Assembly (NCBI GenBank): GCA_964420405.1
Contig: CAYQTL010000006.1
Coordinates: 1-64,000 of the forward strand
DNA: 64,000 bases
Direction of reading: 5' to 3'
Source of the DNA: CAYQTL01 sp964420405
GTDB taxonomy: Bacteria; Acidobacteriota; Thermoanaerobaculia; Thermoanaerobaculales; Sulfomarinibacteraceae
A program made the position numbers and the translations under genes. Numbering within the stretch: the first letter of the stretch is position 1; each line of letters opens with the position of its first letter. The notes beneath the pieces are model-generated. The model did not search any database. It worked only from the letters and a program-made list of their open reading frames with translations, and was not told the origin of the DNA. This document shows, in pieces, positions 24,433 through 32,978 of this stretch.

Positions 24433-26540
24433 GTTGCCGGCCCGTCTCCCGCCACCATCAGGGCGAGCAGCACCGCCCGCGTCGCCAGGTCGGAGCGCCG
24501 GATCACCTCGGCGGCGCCGCTGCGCTCGGCGGGCGGACCGAGGCCCGTCAGGCACGGCACGGTCTCCGGCGCGAACCCGCACAGGCTGGGAGGCGCCACC
24601 GACACCTCCGGGAGCCCGAAGCCCAGGACGGTCGAGTGGCGCCGCAGCTCGGCCAGCATCCGTTGGGAACCGATGTCGGGGCTGCGCGCCGGCACCGTTC
24701 CGACGTCGTCGAGGTGCCACCGGAGGCCGAGGGAGTCGAGGTGACGCCGTACCTGGCCGGTCCAGCGCTCGGCGTCGGTCTCGCGCGGGAAGCCCAGCAC
24801 GAGCTCGGCCTCCAGGCGGTGCGGAGGCTGGCCCGCCTCGGCCGCCGTCGCGATCCGGTGGATCCGGGGTCGCGGTCCCCGGTGGGGCGTCAGCACGCGT
24901 TCCAGGACCGGCAGCATCCGCTCCACCAGGTCGCCGCCGTCGTCGCCGGGAGGAAGCGAGACCGCCAGCGCGAGCTCGATCTCGCCGGTGGCCGCGGCCG
25001 CCGGCGCCAGCCCTGGCTCGACCCCGAGCACCCTCCGGGCGCTGGACAGCGCTCGTCGGAGCATGTCGCCGCTCCACCGGCAGCGGCGACCCCGGTCGCC
25101 GCACGCGACGACTGCCGTCGACCCGTGGTCGAGGCGGCCGTTCTCCGCCGCCACCCGCAGGGCCTCGAGCGCGATCGCCAGGGGCGCCCGGGTGGACGCG
25201 ACGCCCTCTCCCGCCACGACCTCTCCGTCCCGGCGTGTCGTCATGGGTGGCGCCGACGGAGTGACCGGGACGTCGAGCGCCAGCGCCAGCACGGTCGCGG
25301 TGTCGATGCCGTCCGTCGTCCAGGTCCAGACGGTCTCGCCGTCGGTCAGCTCGGGATCCGGCGTCAGTCCGAGCTCGTCGAGCTCGCCTGTCAACCGGCG
25401 GGCGGCGGCGGACGCGGCCCCGGGCTCCGCGGTCCGGCTCGCGGTCGCGGTCCACGCCAGCAACCGGTCCTCGATCTCGCCGCGGCGGGCGGTGACCGCA
25501 GCCGCGATCTCCTCGGGCACGTTCCGAGCGGTCCGCCGCGCGGCCGGGCGGGCGGTGGCCCCGAAGCAGCGACCGGCCGCCTCCTGGACCAGCCGGTCGA
25601 CCAGGGCCCGGTAGTCGAGCCCGGCGGCGGCCGCGGCCCGGGCGTAGGGTCCGGCCGGCAGCAGCCCGGGGATGCTGTTCACCTCGAGGAGGAACAGCCG
25701 GCCGTCCTCGTCGAGCCGCAGGTCGGCGCGGCCGAGGTCGCGACATCCGAGCTCCTGGAACGCCTCGACCGCGATCCGGCGGGCCTCGTCCGCCACGCCG
25801 TCGTCGATCGGCGCCGGCACCTCGTAGCGAAGCTCGCGACCTTCGAGCTCCTTGTCCTCCTGCCGGAAGAGGTCTGGCGGCCGACCGTCGATCAGCAGCT
25901 CGACCACCGGCAGCGCACGGGGCGGGTCGTTCCCTACGAGACCGACGTACAGCTCGCGCCCCGCGACGTACCGCTCGATCAGCAGCGGCTGACGGAACCT
26001 CTCGGCGACCCGCCCGGTGACCCGGCGCAGGGCCGTGGCGTCGGAGGCCATCTCGAGGCCGAGAGAGCCCGCCTCGTGGCGGGGCTTGACGATGACCGGG
26101 AACTCGATGCCCGCGGCATCGTCGACCGCGCCGTCCGACACCCGGAACTCTGGTGTCGGCAGGTCCCGGCGCGCGAAGACCATCTTGGCGACCACCTTGT
26201 CGAGCGCCAGCGAGTGCGCGAGGGGGCCCGAGCCGACGTACGGCAGCCCGAGCATCTCCAGGACGCTCGGCACGTGGGTGTAGCGGGCCCGGCCCTGGAT
26301 GCCGTAGGCGAGGTTGAACACCAGGCCGGGCTCCTCTCCCGGGATCGTGGACGGCAGCTGCTGCGTGAGACGGTCGACGAGGTCGACGCCGTCCTCCACC
26401 GCCGCCACGTCGTGGCCGGCGGCCTCCAGCGCGTCGATCACGGCTTCGACGATCTCCGGCTCGATCACCTCGCGGTTGGGGCGGCCGCGGCGGTTGAGGA
26501 CCTCGGGGTCGGGGGGGGTGAAGACGACGACGACACGCAT
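24429..26540 (-). CDS. ATP-grasp (D-Ala-D-Ala ligase-like) enzyme fused to a degenerate M20 peptidase domain
   Basis: 703 aa. Residues 1-315 are a Ddl-type ATP-grasp ligase: FNLAYGIQGRARYTHVPSVLE, GLPYVGSGPLAHSLALDK, VIVKPRHEAGSLGLE, LLIERYVAGREL, and metal ligands in RADLRLDEDGRLFLLEVNS. It should join two amino acids or peptides with ATP. Residues about 370-700 follow the M20 peptidase pattern (RRDGEVVAGEGVAS..LAIALEALRVA near 480; a lid-like beta region; VPCLTGLGPPAER..RSDLATRAVLLALM at the end). The zinc ligands are not visible: the bridging Asp region reads GEGVASTRAP and the final His position reads GPPAERSGAAEV. It is therefore probably catalytically dead. It heads the overlapping operon with GGT and the formylglutamate hydrolase. 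Confidence 0.8.
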   Translation of the reverse strand: MRVVVVFTPPDPEVLNRRGRPNREVIEPEIVEAVIDALEAAGHDVAAVEDGVDLVDRLTQQLPSTIPGEEPGLVFNLAYGIQGRARYTHVPSVLEMLGLPYVGSGPLAHSLALDKVVAKMVFARRDLPTPEFRVSDGAVDDAAGIEFPVIVKPRHEAGSLGLEMASDATALRRVTGRVAERFRQPLLIERYVAGRELYVGLVGNDPPRALPVVELLIDGRPPDLFRQEDKELEGRELRYEVPAPIDDGVADEARRIAVEAFQELGCRDLGRADLRLDEDGRLFLLEVNSIPGLLPAGPYARAAAAAGLDYRALVDRLVQEAAGRCFGATARPAARRTARNVPEEIAAAVTARRGEIEDRLLAWTATASRTAEPGAASAAARRLTGELDELGLTPDPELTDGETVWTWTTDGIDTATVLALALDVPVTPSAPPMTTRRDGEVVAGEGVASTRAPLAIALEALRVAAENGRLDHGSTAVVACGDRGRRCRWSGDMLRRALSSARRVLGVEPGLAPAAAATGEIELALAVSLPPGDDGGDLVERMLPVLERVLTPHRGPRPRIHRIATAAEAGQPPHRLEAELVLGFPRETDAERWTGQVRRHLDSLGLRWHLDDVGTVPARSPDIGSQRMLAELRRHSTVLGFGLPEVSVAPPSLCGFAPETVPCLTGLGPPAERSGAAEVIRRSDLATRAVLLALMVAGDGPAT

Positions 26541-26791
26541 CAGACCACCGCCTTCAACGTGGCCGCCGGTCAGGGGCTTTCGCCGGCGGACAGGACGGAG
26601 CCGGTTTTCCGGGAGCCCCCGACGGCTGCGCAGGGGCACACCGGACGTACCCCGGTCAACGCGTCGGCCTGGGACGGCGGTGAGGGACCGACGGAGGCGG
26701 TCTGGCGGAGGAACCGCCGGACGGGATCGGGCCACTGCGGTGACCCCACCCCCCGTTCCCGCGGCCGCCGGGGGTGGTCGGTCCGCGGTCC
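26541..26791. other. Spacer upstream of the ATP-grasp gene
   Basis: 251 bp between the decayed radical SAM gene and the ATP-grasp start. It is open on the minus strand but the translation is Arg/Pro-rich and does not look like protein. It probably contains the operon promoter, but no convincing elements were seen. Confidence 0.4.
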
Positions 26792-27232
26792 TCAGTACAC
26801 GTCGACCACGGGGCCGGACCCTCTCAGACATGCGGCGAGCGCCCCCGGGCTCGGGGCGGCCGACATGGGCCAGGCCGTGGCTGCCGGTGGGGCGGTCGAG
26901 GGAGTATGGCTGCACCGAGCGGGACCGCAGCTCGGCGGCGTCGCCGAGCCAGGCCTTCGGGTCTCGCAGGCCGGAGCTGCCCTCCTCACCGGCGGCGACG
27001 AGGGTCTGAGTTGTCGACGTCCGGCAGACCGGCGAGCGAGACCGTCGAGGATGCCGGCGAGAGTGACTCCCGCGGCGGGACGGTCGTACCGGCCCGGCGA
27101 CTCCTCGGTGCCGACGCAGTCGAAGGGGCTCAGCTCGCGCCGCGGAGGCAGGAGGTCGATGCCGAGCGAGCGGCCGCGGCGGCGTGAGGCCACCGGGCCG
27201 TGCACGGCGCCGCGCTCCAGCCCGATCGTCAC
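26792..27232 (-). pseudogene. Decayed radical SAM protein (COG0731-like)
   Basis: The frame opens with a GTG overlapping the MocR stop (GTGA). Residues about 10-35 read GPVASRRRGRSLGIDLLPPR, the signature opening of this radical SAM family. The iron-sulfur motif that should follow as CxFDCVYC reads SPFDCVGT, so two of three cluster cysteines are gone. In another frame the DNA encodes KAWLGDAAELRSRSVQPYSL and DRP, and then in the first frame again ALAACLRGSGPVVDVY and a stop; these match the expected C-terminal end of the family. So both ends survive, with a large internal deletion and at least two frame changes, one at a GGGGG run near 26850. Confidence 0.55.
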
Positions 27233-28716
27233 GTCGCCACCTCCGCCGGCCGGAGGTCGCCGATCGCGCGACCCAGGCGTGCGATACCGTCCTCGATCGC
27301 CGGCTCGTCGAGCATCGAGATCGAGATCCGGAAGCTGGGTCGTGGCGCCGGACCGGGAAAGAAGTGCCGGCCCGGCGCGACCGCGACCCTGTGTCGCTCG
27401 CACAGTGCGTCGAGGCGGGAGGGGTCGACGGTCCCCGCCCGCAGGCTGATCCACACCAGGTAGCCCCCGGCGGGCTCCGTCCAGGACACGAGGTCCGCCG
27501 GGAGGTGCCTGCGCAGGGCGTGCTGGGCGACCTCCATCCTCCGCCGGAAGACCTTGTGCATGCGCCGGACGTGAGCGTCGTAGTGTCCCTGCCGGCAGAG
27601 CTCGGCCATCGCCGCCTGGAGGACCCCCGACGACGACAGGTCGCTGAACCGCTTGACGGCGGTCAGCCGCCGGATGCACTCGGGGTCCGCGATCACCCAG
27701 CCGACGCGCACGCCGGGGAAGAGCACCTTCGAAAAGGTGCCCAGGTAGATGACGACCTGGGAGGCGTCCATGGACTTGATCGGCAGGGTGACGCCACCGA
27801 GGTACTTCATCTCCTCCTCGAAGCCGTCCTCGACGAGGGGCAGCCCGTGGCGGCCGCACAGCTCGAGCAGCCGTTCGCGATGGCTCTGGGAGGTGGTGAT
27901 GCCGGTGGGGTTGTGGAAGTTCGGGATGGTGTAGAGCAGCCGCGGGCGCTCCCGCGCGAGCAGACACTCGAGGTGGTCGAGGTCGAGACCGCCGTCACCC
28001 ATGGGCACGGCAAGGGCCTCGAGACCGTGTCCCGCGACCAGCGGGATGACCGCCGAGTAGGTCGGCGCCTCGAGCGCGACGGGGGAGCCCGGCGGCGCGA
28101 GCAGCCGCAGGACCAGGTCGATCGCCTGCTGCGAGCCGTTGGTGATCAGCACCTGCTCCGGGCTCACGGCCATGCCGTGGGTCCTCGCGCGCTCGGCGAT
28201 GGCGGTCCTCAGGCTGGGCTCGCCCCGGCGGTCGCCGTACCGCAGCAGGCGGTCGCCGTCCCGGGCGAGCACCCGGTTGAGGCAGCGGCGGAGCTCGTCG
28301 CGTGGAAACAGCCGCGGATCCATGTCGAGTCGGCTCAGGTTGACGAACCCGTCGGCCTCGTCCCGGTGGTCGAAGTCGACGTCGTGCTCGAGGAGGGCCG
28401 CCGCCGCCTCCGACGTCAGGCGCTCCCAGTCGATCGCCCCGGACCCGGCGCGCAGGGGCTCGGCCACCAGGCGGGGACGGGCGCGGACGCGGGTGTAGGA
28501 GCCGGCGCGGCTGTCGGCGTAGCCGAGCGCCCACAGCTCGTCGTACGCCCTGCACACGGTGCTCCGGTTCACGCCGAGCCTCTCTGCGAGAGCGCGGGTG
28601 GAGGGCAGGGCGGCATCGACCGCGAGGGTGCCGTCGTCGACGAGCGTGCGGATCTGTTCCACGATCTGTCGCCAGATCGGGATGCCCGAGCGGCGGTCGA
28701 GATGCGGCAGGATCAT
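27229..28716 (-). CDS. MocR-type GntR regulator with aminotransferase domain
   Basis: 495 aa, start at 28716 with GGAGGGG upstream. Residues 1-75 are a GntR winged helix (IPIWRQIVEQIRTLVDDGTL, LPSTRALAERLGVNRSTVCR). Residues about 110-490 are a fold-type I PLP domain: NGSQQAIDLV, PNFHNPTGITTS, VEDGFEEEM, and the PLP lysine in LGTFSKVLFPGVRVGW. MocR proteins sense an amino acid or PLP compound and regulate a neighbouring pathway. It lies upstream, on the same strand, of the radical SAM remnant and the ATP-grasp/GGT operon, so it probably controls them. An inverted repeat at 28748-28775 may be its operator. Confidence 0.9.
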   Translation of the reverse strand: MILPHLDRRSGIPIWRQIVEQIRTLVDDGTLAVDAALPSTRALAERLGVNRSTVCRAYDELWALGYADSRAGSYTRVRARPRLVAEPLRAGSGAIDWERLTSEAAAALLEHDVDFDHRDEADGFVNLSRLDMDPRLFPRDELRRCLNRVLARDGDRLLRYGDRRGEPSLRTAIAERARTHGMAVSPEQVLITNGSQQAIDLVLRLLAPPGSPVALEAPTYSAVIPLVAGHGLEALAVPMGDGGLDLDHLECLLARERPRLLYTIPNFHNPTGITTSQSHRERLLELCGRHGLPLVEDGFEEEMKYLGGVTLPIKSMDASQVVIYLGTFSKVLFPGVRVGWVIADPECIRRLTAVKRFSDLSSSGVLQAAMAELCRQGHYDAHVRRMHKVFRRRMEVAQHALRRHLPADLVSWTEPAGGYLVWISLRAGTVDPSRLDALCERHRVAVAPGRHFFPGPAPRPSFRISISMLDEPAIEDGIARLGRAIGDLRPAEVAT

Positions 28717-28747
28717 GGGCCCCTCCCCGTGGAGCAGGGATACCTCC

Positions 28748-28775
28748 AAATCGGTCGGTTCACAACATCCGATTT
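28748..28775 (-). promoter_or_regulatory. Inverted repeat, candidate MocR operator
   Basis: AAATCGG at 28748-28754 and CCGATTT at 28769-28775 form a perfect 7-bp inverted repeat with a 14-base spacer, 32 bases before the MocR start. This is the AT-richest patch of the spacer, where a promoter and operator are expected. Binding is inference. Confidence 0.4.
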
Positions 28776-29000
28776 CCGGCAACGTCTCACCATCCAGTTG
28801 GTCGGAGGACCGTCGCGTGTACGGGACCGTTGTCTCCGGGGCCGGGGCTCGTTCCGGGCGCTCCCGGCCGAGGGGCCGACGGTTCCGTCCCGGGCCCGAG
28901 ATCGGGTCCACCGACCGAGTCTGCGCGCATCTGGCTCGTGCTCGAGGCCGAGACGGGACGGGAGGGGCAGCCCGGGCTCGGCGGTTGGGGGACGTGGAGG

Positions 29001-29042
29001 CCGCCCGCGGTGCGCGTCGAGGCGATCGTGCACCGCGGGCGG
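29001..29042. promoter_or_regulatory. Long GC-rich inverted repeat upstream of the kinase
   Basis: CCGCCCGCGGTGC at 29001-29013 and GCACCGCGGGCGG at 29030-29042 form a perfect 13-bp inverted repeat around a 16-base loop, about 110 bases before the kinase start. It could be an operator, an attenuator-like hairpin or a terminator of upstream transcription. There is no T tract. Confidence 0.4.
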
Positions 29043-29152
29043 CGGCGGGATGGGTGTATCCTGAGATCACGGACGGATCCGAAGTCCAGACGGGTGAGAA
29101 AGCCTCCGCTGCTTCGCGGTTTGTCCGGCGGGCTGAACGAGGAGGTGGTGCC

Positions 29153-32100
29153 GTGAGCGCTCGGACCCCGACCTCCGCGGATGCGTTGCGGGCGATCCGA
29201 CGCCTCCACCACCTGCTCGATCGCCACGGGGACATGCAGGGGCTGATCCGGGATTCCTGCGAGACCCTCGCGGGCGGGCTCGGCTACCCGGGTGTACGGA
29301 TCGCTCTGCTGGGCGACACCGCGCCCCCGGTGGTCGCTGTGGCCGGGACTGGAGCCGGCGGGCTCGGTGCGCCTACGGACGCCGGAGCCGAGGTCGGTGG
29401 GCTGCCGCCGTGTCTGGCGTGGAGCATCGCCGACGGCGCGACCGTCTCGACTCTCCCTCCCTCTCTCGAGTGCGAGACATGCTGGGTGCCGGGTGGGGCG
29501 CCCCGGGAGGCGGTCGAGTGCCGGCGGGTCATGCTCGGGGGCTCGGGGACTGCGATCCTGTCGGTGGCGCTGCCACAGGGTGCCGGTGGGGCGCCGGATG
29601 AGGAGAGTCTGCTCGGCGGACTCGCGGACGTCCTCGCGTTCGTGGTGCGGGCCGCCGGTACCCTCGAGCGAGGGCCGTGGTTGGACGAGCTGCTGCTGCG
29701 GTCAGGGGAGAGCTTCACGCTCGCGTTCCGCGCAATCCCTGACGCCATGCTGCTGACGACGGCATCAGACGGTCGGATCGTCGAGGTCAACCAGGGCTTC
29801 ACAGCGATGTCGGGGTTCGCCGAGGGGGAGGCCGTGGGGCGGACGACCGCCGACCTGGGACTCTGGATGGACCCTTCGGACCGGGAGACGTACGTCGGCC
29901 GGGTGCTGCGGGACGGTTCGGTGCGCGACCTCGAGATCCGCCTCCGGAAGCGGGACGGGTCGCCGCTCCGCGGGCTCGTGTCGGGGACCACGATTCCGAC
30001 CCGGGAGGGAGAGCTGGTTCTCAGCATCGTCCGAGACGTGACCGAGCAGCGACGAGCCGAGGAGGCGCTCAGGGAAAGCGAGCGGCGTCTTCGCAGCTAC
30101 CTCGAGCACGCCCCTCACGGGGTCTTCCTCTGCGACCGCGAAGGGCGGTACCTGGACGTCAACGCCGCCGCGGCGCGGATGACGGGTTACTCCGAGGAGC
30201 GGCTGCGGACGATGACCGTCGAGGACGTTGCCTGGCCAGTCGACGGAGGGGTCGGCCGCGAGCACTTCGAGCGGCTGCTCTCCACCGGCGCGTCCACAGG
30301 CGAGGTGGCGTACCGCCATGCCAGCGGTGAGAAGCGATGGTGGAGCCTGTCGGCTGTCCGCTTGGACGACGACCGCTGTCTCGGATTCGCGGAGGACGTC
30401 ACCGAGCGGCGCCAGCGCGTGGAGCGGATCTCGCTGCTCGGGATGATGCTGGACCAGGCGCCTGCCGCGATCACCATCCACACCACCGACGGGCGCTTCA
30501 TCTACGCCAACCGGCAGGCGGTGCGCCTGCACGGCTACGACGACGAGTCGGAGTACCTCGCACTGAACCTGCACGAGCTCGACGCTCCCGAGAGCGAAGC
30601 GCGGATCGCCGAGCGCATGAGGTCGATCGCCGAGACCGGCGAGGCCCGCTTCGAGGCGGTCCACTTCCGGCGCGACGGCACCACGTTCCCACTCGAGGTT
30701 CTCGCCACGCAGATCGACTGGCACGACGAGCCGGCGATCCTCAGCATCGCGGCCGACATCTCCGGGCGCCGAGAGGCCGAGGAAGCCCTCAGCGTCGCGC
30801 TGGAGAAGTACCGCGTCCTGTTCGAGGCTTTCCCGTTGGGGATCAGCGTCACCGACGAGCAGGGCCGGATCGTCGAGGTCAACCGGGAGTCGGAGCGGCT
30901 TCTCGGTGTCGCCGTGGGCGAGCACCTCGAGCGGACCATCGCCGATCCAGGCTGGCGGATCGTGCGGCCCGACGGCAGCGCGATGCCGCCGGAAGAGTAC
31001 GCGAGCGTACGGGCGTTGCGCGAGCGGCGCGCCGTGGGCAACGTCGAGATGGGAATCGTGCGGCCGGATGGAGCGACCACCTGGATCAACGTCACCGCGG
31101 CGCCGATCCCGTTGCCGGGGTACGGCGTGGCGATCACCTATGGCGACGTCAGCTCCCGGCGGCAGGCCGAGGAGGAGCGGGAGAACCTGCGCGAGCAGCT
31201 GCAGCAGGCGCAGAAGATGGAGTCGATCGGCCGGCTGGCGGGTGGAGTCGCTCACGACTTCAACAACATGCTCGGCGTGATCCTGGCGCGTGCCGAGCTG
31301 ATGCTCCTGCAGATGCCGATGGACGCGACCTGCCGTGAGGGTCTGGAGGAGATCCGCACGGCGGCGCTCCGGTCGGCGGACCTCACCCGGCAGCTGCTCG
31401 CTTTCGCGAGGAAGCAGACGATCGCACCTCGCGTGCTGGACCTGAACGCCACCGTCGGGAGCACACTGGCGATGCTGCGGCGGCTGATCGGCGAGGACCT
31501 CGAGCTGGAGTGGCGGCCTGGGGCCGAGCTCTGGCCGGTGATGATGGACCCCGCTCAGGTGGACCAGGTGCTCGCCAACCTCTGCGTCAACGCCCGGGAC
31601 GCCATCGAGGGTCCCGGGCAGGTGACGATCGAGACCGCCAACGTCGTCATCGACCAGGGCTCGTGCGGCCTCGGCGAGGGTCTTCGGCCGGGCTCGTACG
31701 TGCAGCTGACGGTCAGCGACACCGGCTGCGGCATGAGCCGGGACGTGCTCGGGCGGGTCTTCGAGCCGTTCTTCACCACCAAGGAGATGGGGCGGGGAAC
31801 GGGTCTCGGTCTCGCGACGGTGTACGGCATCGCCCGGCAGAACGCAGGAGCGGTGCGGGCCTACAGCGAGCCAGGACAGGGGAGTACCTTCAAGATCTAC
31901 ATCCCGGCGGAGGTCGGTGGGGTGGTGAGCCCCGTCGTCGAGACGCGAGCGACGGTCCCGTCGGCGCGGGGTGAGACGATTCTGCTGGTCGAGGACGACC
32001 CAGCGATCCGCGAGGCGGTGACCGGGATGCTCGAGCAGCTGGGGTACGCGGTGCTCTCCGCCCCCGAGCCGGATCAGGCGCTGGAGGCCGCTCGCCGGTA

Positions 32101-32341
32101 TCCCGGTCGGATCCACCTGCTGATCACGGACGTTGTGATGCCACGGATGAGTGGTAGGGAGCTGGCCACGGAGGTCGCCGCGGCGCGCCCGGGAACTCCG
32201 GTCCTGTTCATGTCGGGGTACACGGAGAACGTGGTCGCCCACCGGGGTGTTCTGGACGAGGACGTGAGCTTCCTGCAGAAGCCGTTCTCCCTGCAGCAGC
32301 TCGGGGCGACGCTGCGGGAGCTGCTCGATCCCGCCAGCTGA
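29153..32341 (+). CDS. Hybrid PAS-domain sensor histidine kinase
   Basis: 1062 aa. The GTG at 29153 is chosen for the GAGGAGGTGG eight bases upstream. Order: a GAF-like region (about 20-170), four PAS domains (about 190-670, e.g. DGRIVEVNQGFTAMSGF, EGRYLDVNAAAARMTGYSEE, DGRFIYANRQAVRLHGY, QGRIVEVNRESERLLGV), HisKA with phospho-acceptor His701 in GGVAHDFNNMLG, HATPase with CVNARDAIEG, DTGCGM and GRGTGLGLATVYGI, and a C-terminal receiver with acidic pocket VEDDPA, phospho-Asp993 in ITDVVMPRMSG and Lys in LQKPFS. No membrane segment, so it is cytoplasmic and probably senses small ligands or redox through PAS. The output partner is not adjacent. Confidence 0.93.
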   Translation: MSARTPTSADALRAIRRLHHLLDRHGDMQGLIRDSCETLAGGLGYPGVRIALLGDTAPPVVAVAGTGAGGLGAPTDAGAEVGGLPPCLAWSIADGATVSTLPPSLECETCWVPGGAPREAVECRRVMLGGSGTAILSVALPQGAGGAPDEESLLGGLADVLAFVVRAAGTLERGPWLDELLLRSGESFTLAFRAIPDAMLLTTASDGRIVEVNQGFTAMSGFAEGEAVGRTTADLGLWMDPSDRETYVGRVLRDGSVRDLEIRLRKRDGSPLRGLVSGTTIPTREGELVLSIVRDVTEQRRAEEALRESERRLRSYLEHAPHGVFLCDREGRYLDVNAAAARMTGYSEERLRTMTVEDVAWPVDGGVGREHFERLLSTGASTGEVAYRHASGEKRWWSLSAVRLDDDRCLGFAEDVTERRQRVERISLLGMMLDQAPAAITIHTTDGRFIYANRQAVRLHGYDDESEYLALNLHELDAPESEARIAERMRSIAETGEARFEAVHFRRDGTTFPLEVLATQIDWHDEPAILSIAADISGRREAEEALSVALEKYRVLFEAFPLGISVTDEQGRIVEVNRESERLLGVAVGEHLERTIADPGWRIVRPDGSAMPPEEYASVRALRERRAVGNVEMGIVRPDGATTWINVTAAPIPLPGYGVAITYGDVSSRRQAEEERENLREQLQQAQKMESIGRLAGGVAHDFNNMLGVILARAELMLLQMPMDATCREGLEEIRTAALRSADLTRQLLAFARKQTIAPRVLDLNATVGSTLAMLRRLIGEDLELEWRPGAELWPVMMDPAQVDQVLANLCVNARDAIEGPGQVTIETANVVIDQGSCGLGEGLRPGSYVQLTVSDTGCGMSRDVLGRVFEPFFTTKEMGRGTGLGLATVYGIARQNAGAVRAYSEPGQGSTFKIYIPAEVGGVVSPVVETRATVPSARGETILLVEDDPAIREAVTGMLEQLGYAVLSAPEPDQALEAARRYPGRIHLLITDVVMPRMSGRELATEVAAARPGTPVLFMSGYTENVVAHRGVLDEDVSFLQKPFSLQQLGATLRELLDPAS

Positions 32342-32384
32342 GGCGCCGCGCACCTTGCCTGCGGCGCCCCTGTAGGATGTCGGG

Positions 32385-32978
32385 GTGGGGGTGACATCGA
32401 GCGCACGCAGGTCCGCCGCTCCGGCACGCGGCGTCCGCTGGCTCCGGGTGGGGGGGCTGCTCGTGCTCGCCTGGTGGACGGTGCGACTGGCGACGGGAGC
32501 TGCCGACTGGTGCTTCATGGACTTCGTCAACCTCGCCTTCCACGAGGCGGGGCACGTCTTCGCGACGCCGTTCGGCCGCACCGTCCACTACCTCGGCGGA
32601 ACCCTGGGCCAGCTCGCGGTCCCGGCGATTCTCGTGGGCTACTTCCTGGTGCGACGGCACCAGCCACCCGGGGCGGCGTTCGCCTTCTGGTGGCTCGGCG
32701 AGAGCCTCGTCAACGTGGCCACCTACATGGCCGACGCCCGCACCCTGGCGCTCCCCCTGGTGGGGGGTGGCGACCACGACTGGAACGAGCTGTTCTATCG
32801 GTTCGGGGTCCTCGACGAGCCGTCGGTCGCAGCCATCTCCGGGACGACGCGAGGGGCCGGGGTGGCGGTGATGGTGCTCGGCCTGCTGTGGTGGGTCGCC
32901 CTCGCCGCTCCCGACCGGATCCGGGACCGGATCCGGCGGGGGCTGCCGGACGATCGCCTGCAGGCGCTGCTCGACTGA
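32385..32978 (+). CDS. Membrane protein with HEAGH zinc-protease motif
   Basis: 197 aa, GTG start 43 bases after the kinase stop. A hydrophobic N-terminal helix (WLRVGGLLVLAWW) is followed by NLAFHEAGHVF with His53, Glu54 and His57, the zinc motif of membrane metalloproteases, next to a conserved-looking GRTVHYLGGTLGQLAVP segment. Two or three more helices follow (LAVPAILVGYFLV, VAVMVLGLLWWVALA). GGGDHDWNELF near residue 125 could give the third ligand. It may be a site-2-type intramembrane protease or an inactive relative. Its position suggests co-transcription with the kinase. Confidence 0.65.
   Translation: MGVTSSARRSAAPARGVRWLRVGGLLVLAWWTVRLATGAADWCFMDFVNLAFHEAGHVFATPFGRTVHYLGGTLGQLAVPAILVGYFLVRRHQPPGAAFAFWWLGESLVNVATYMADARTLALPLVGGGDHDWNELFYRFGVLDEPSVAAISGTTRGAGVAVMVLGLLWWVALAAPDRIRDRIRRGLPDDRLQALLD

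Larger units (their letters stand above)
28717..29152. other. Divergent regulatory region, MocR gene and histidine kinase
   Basis: 436 bp between diverging genes. It contains the two inverted repeats listed separately. No open frame of protein character and no repeat-family member was seen. Confidence 0.5.

Noticed and set aside
24429..26540. Treating the ATP-grasp protein as the normal cell-wall D-Ala-D-Ala ligase
   Set aside because: Fusion to an M20-like half, its operon with GGT and formylglutamate hydrolase, and the absence of mur/fts genes argue against it, though it cannot be excluded without the rest of the genome.
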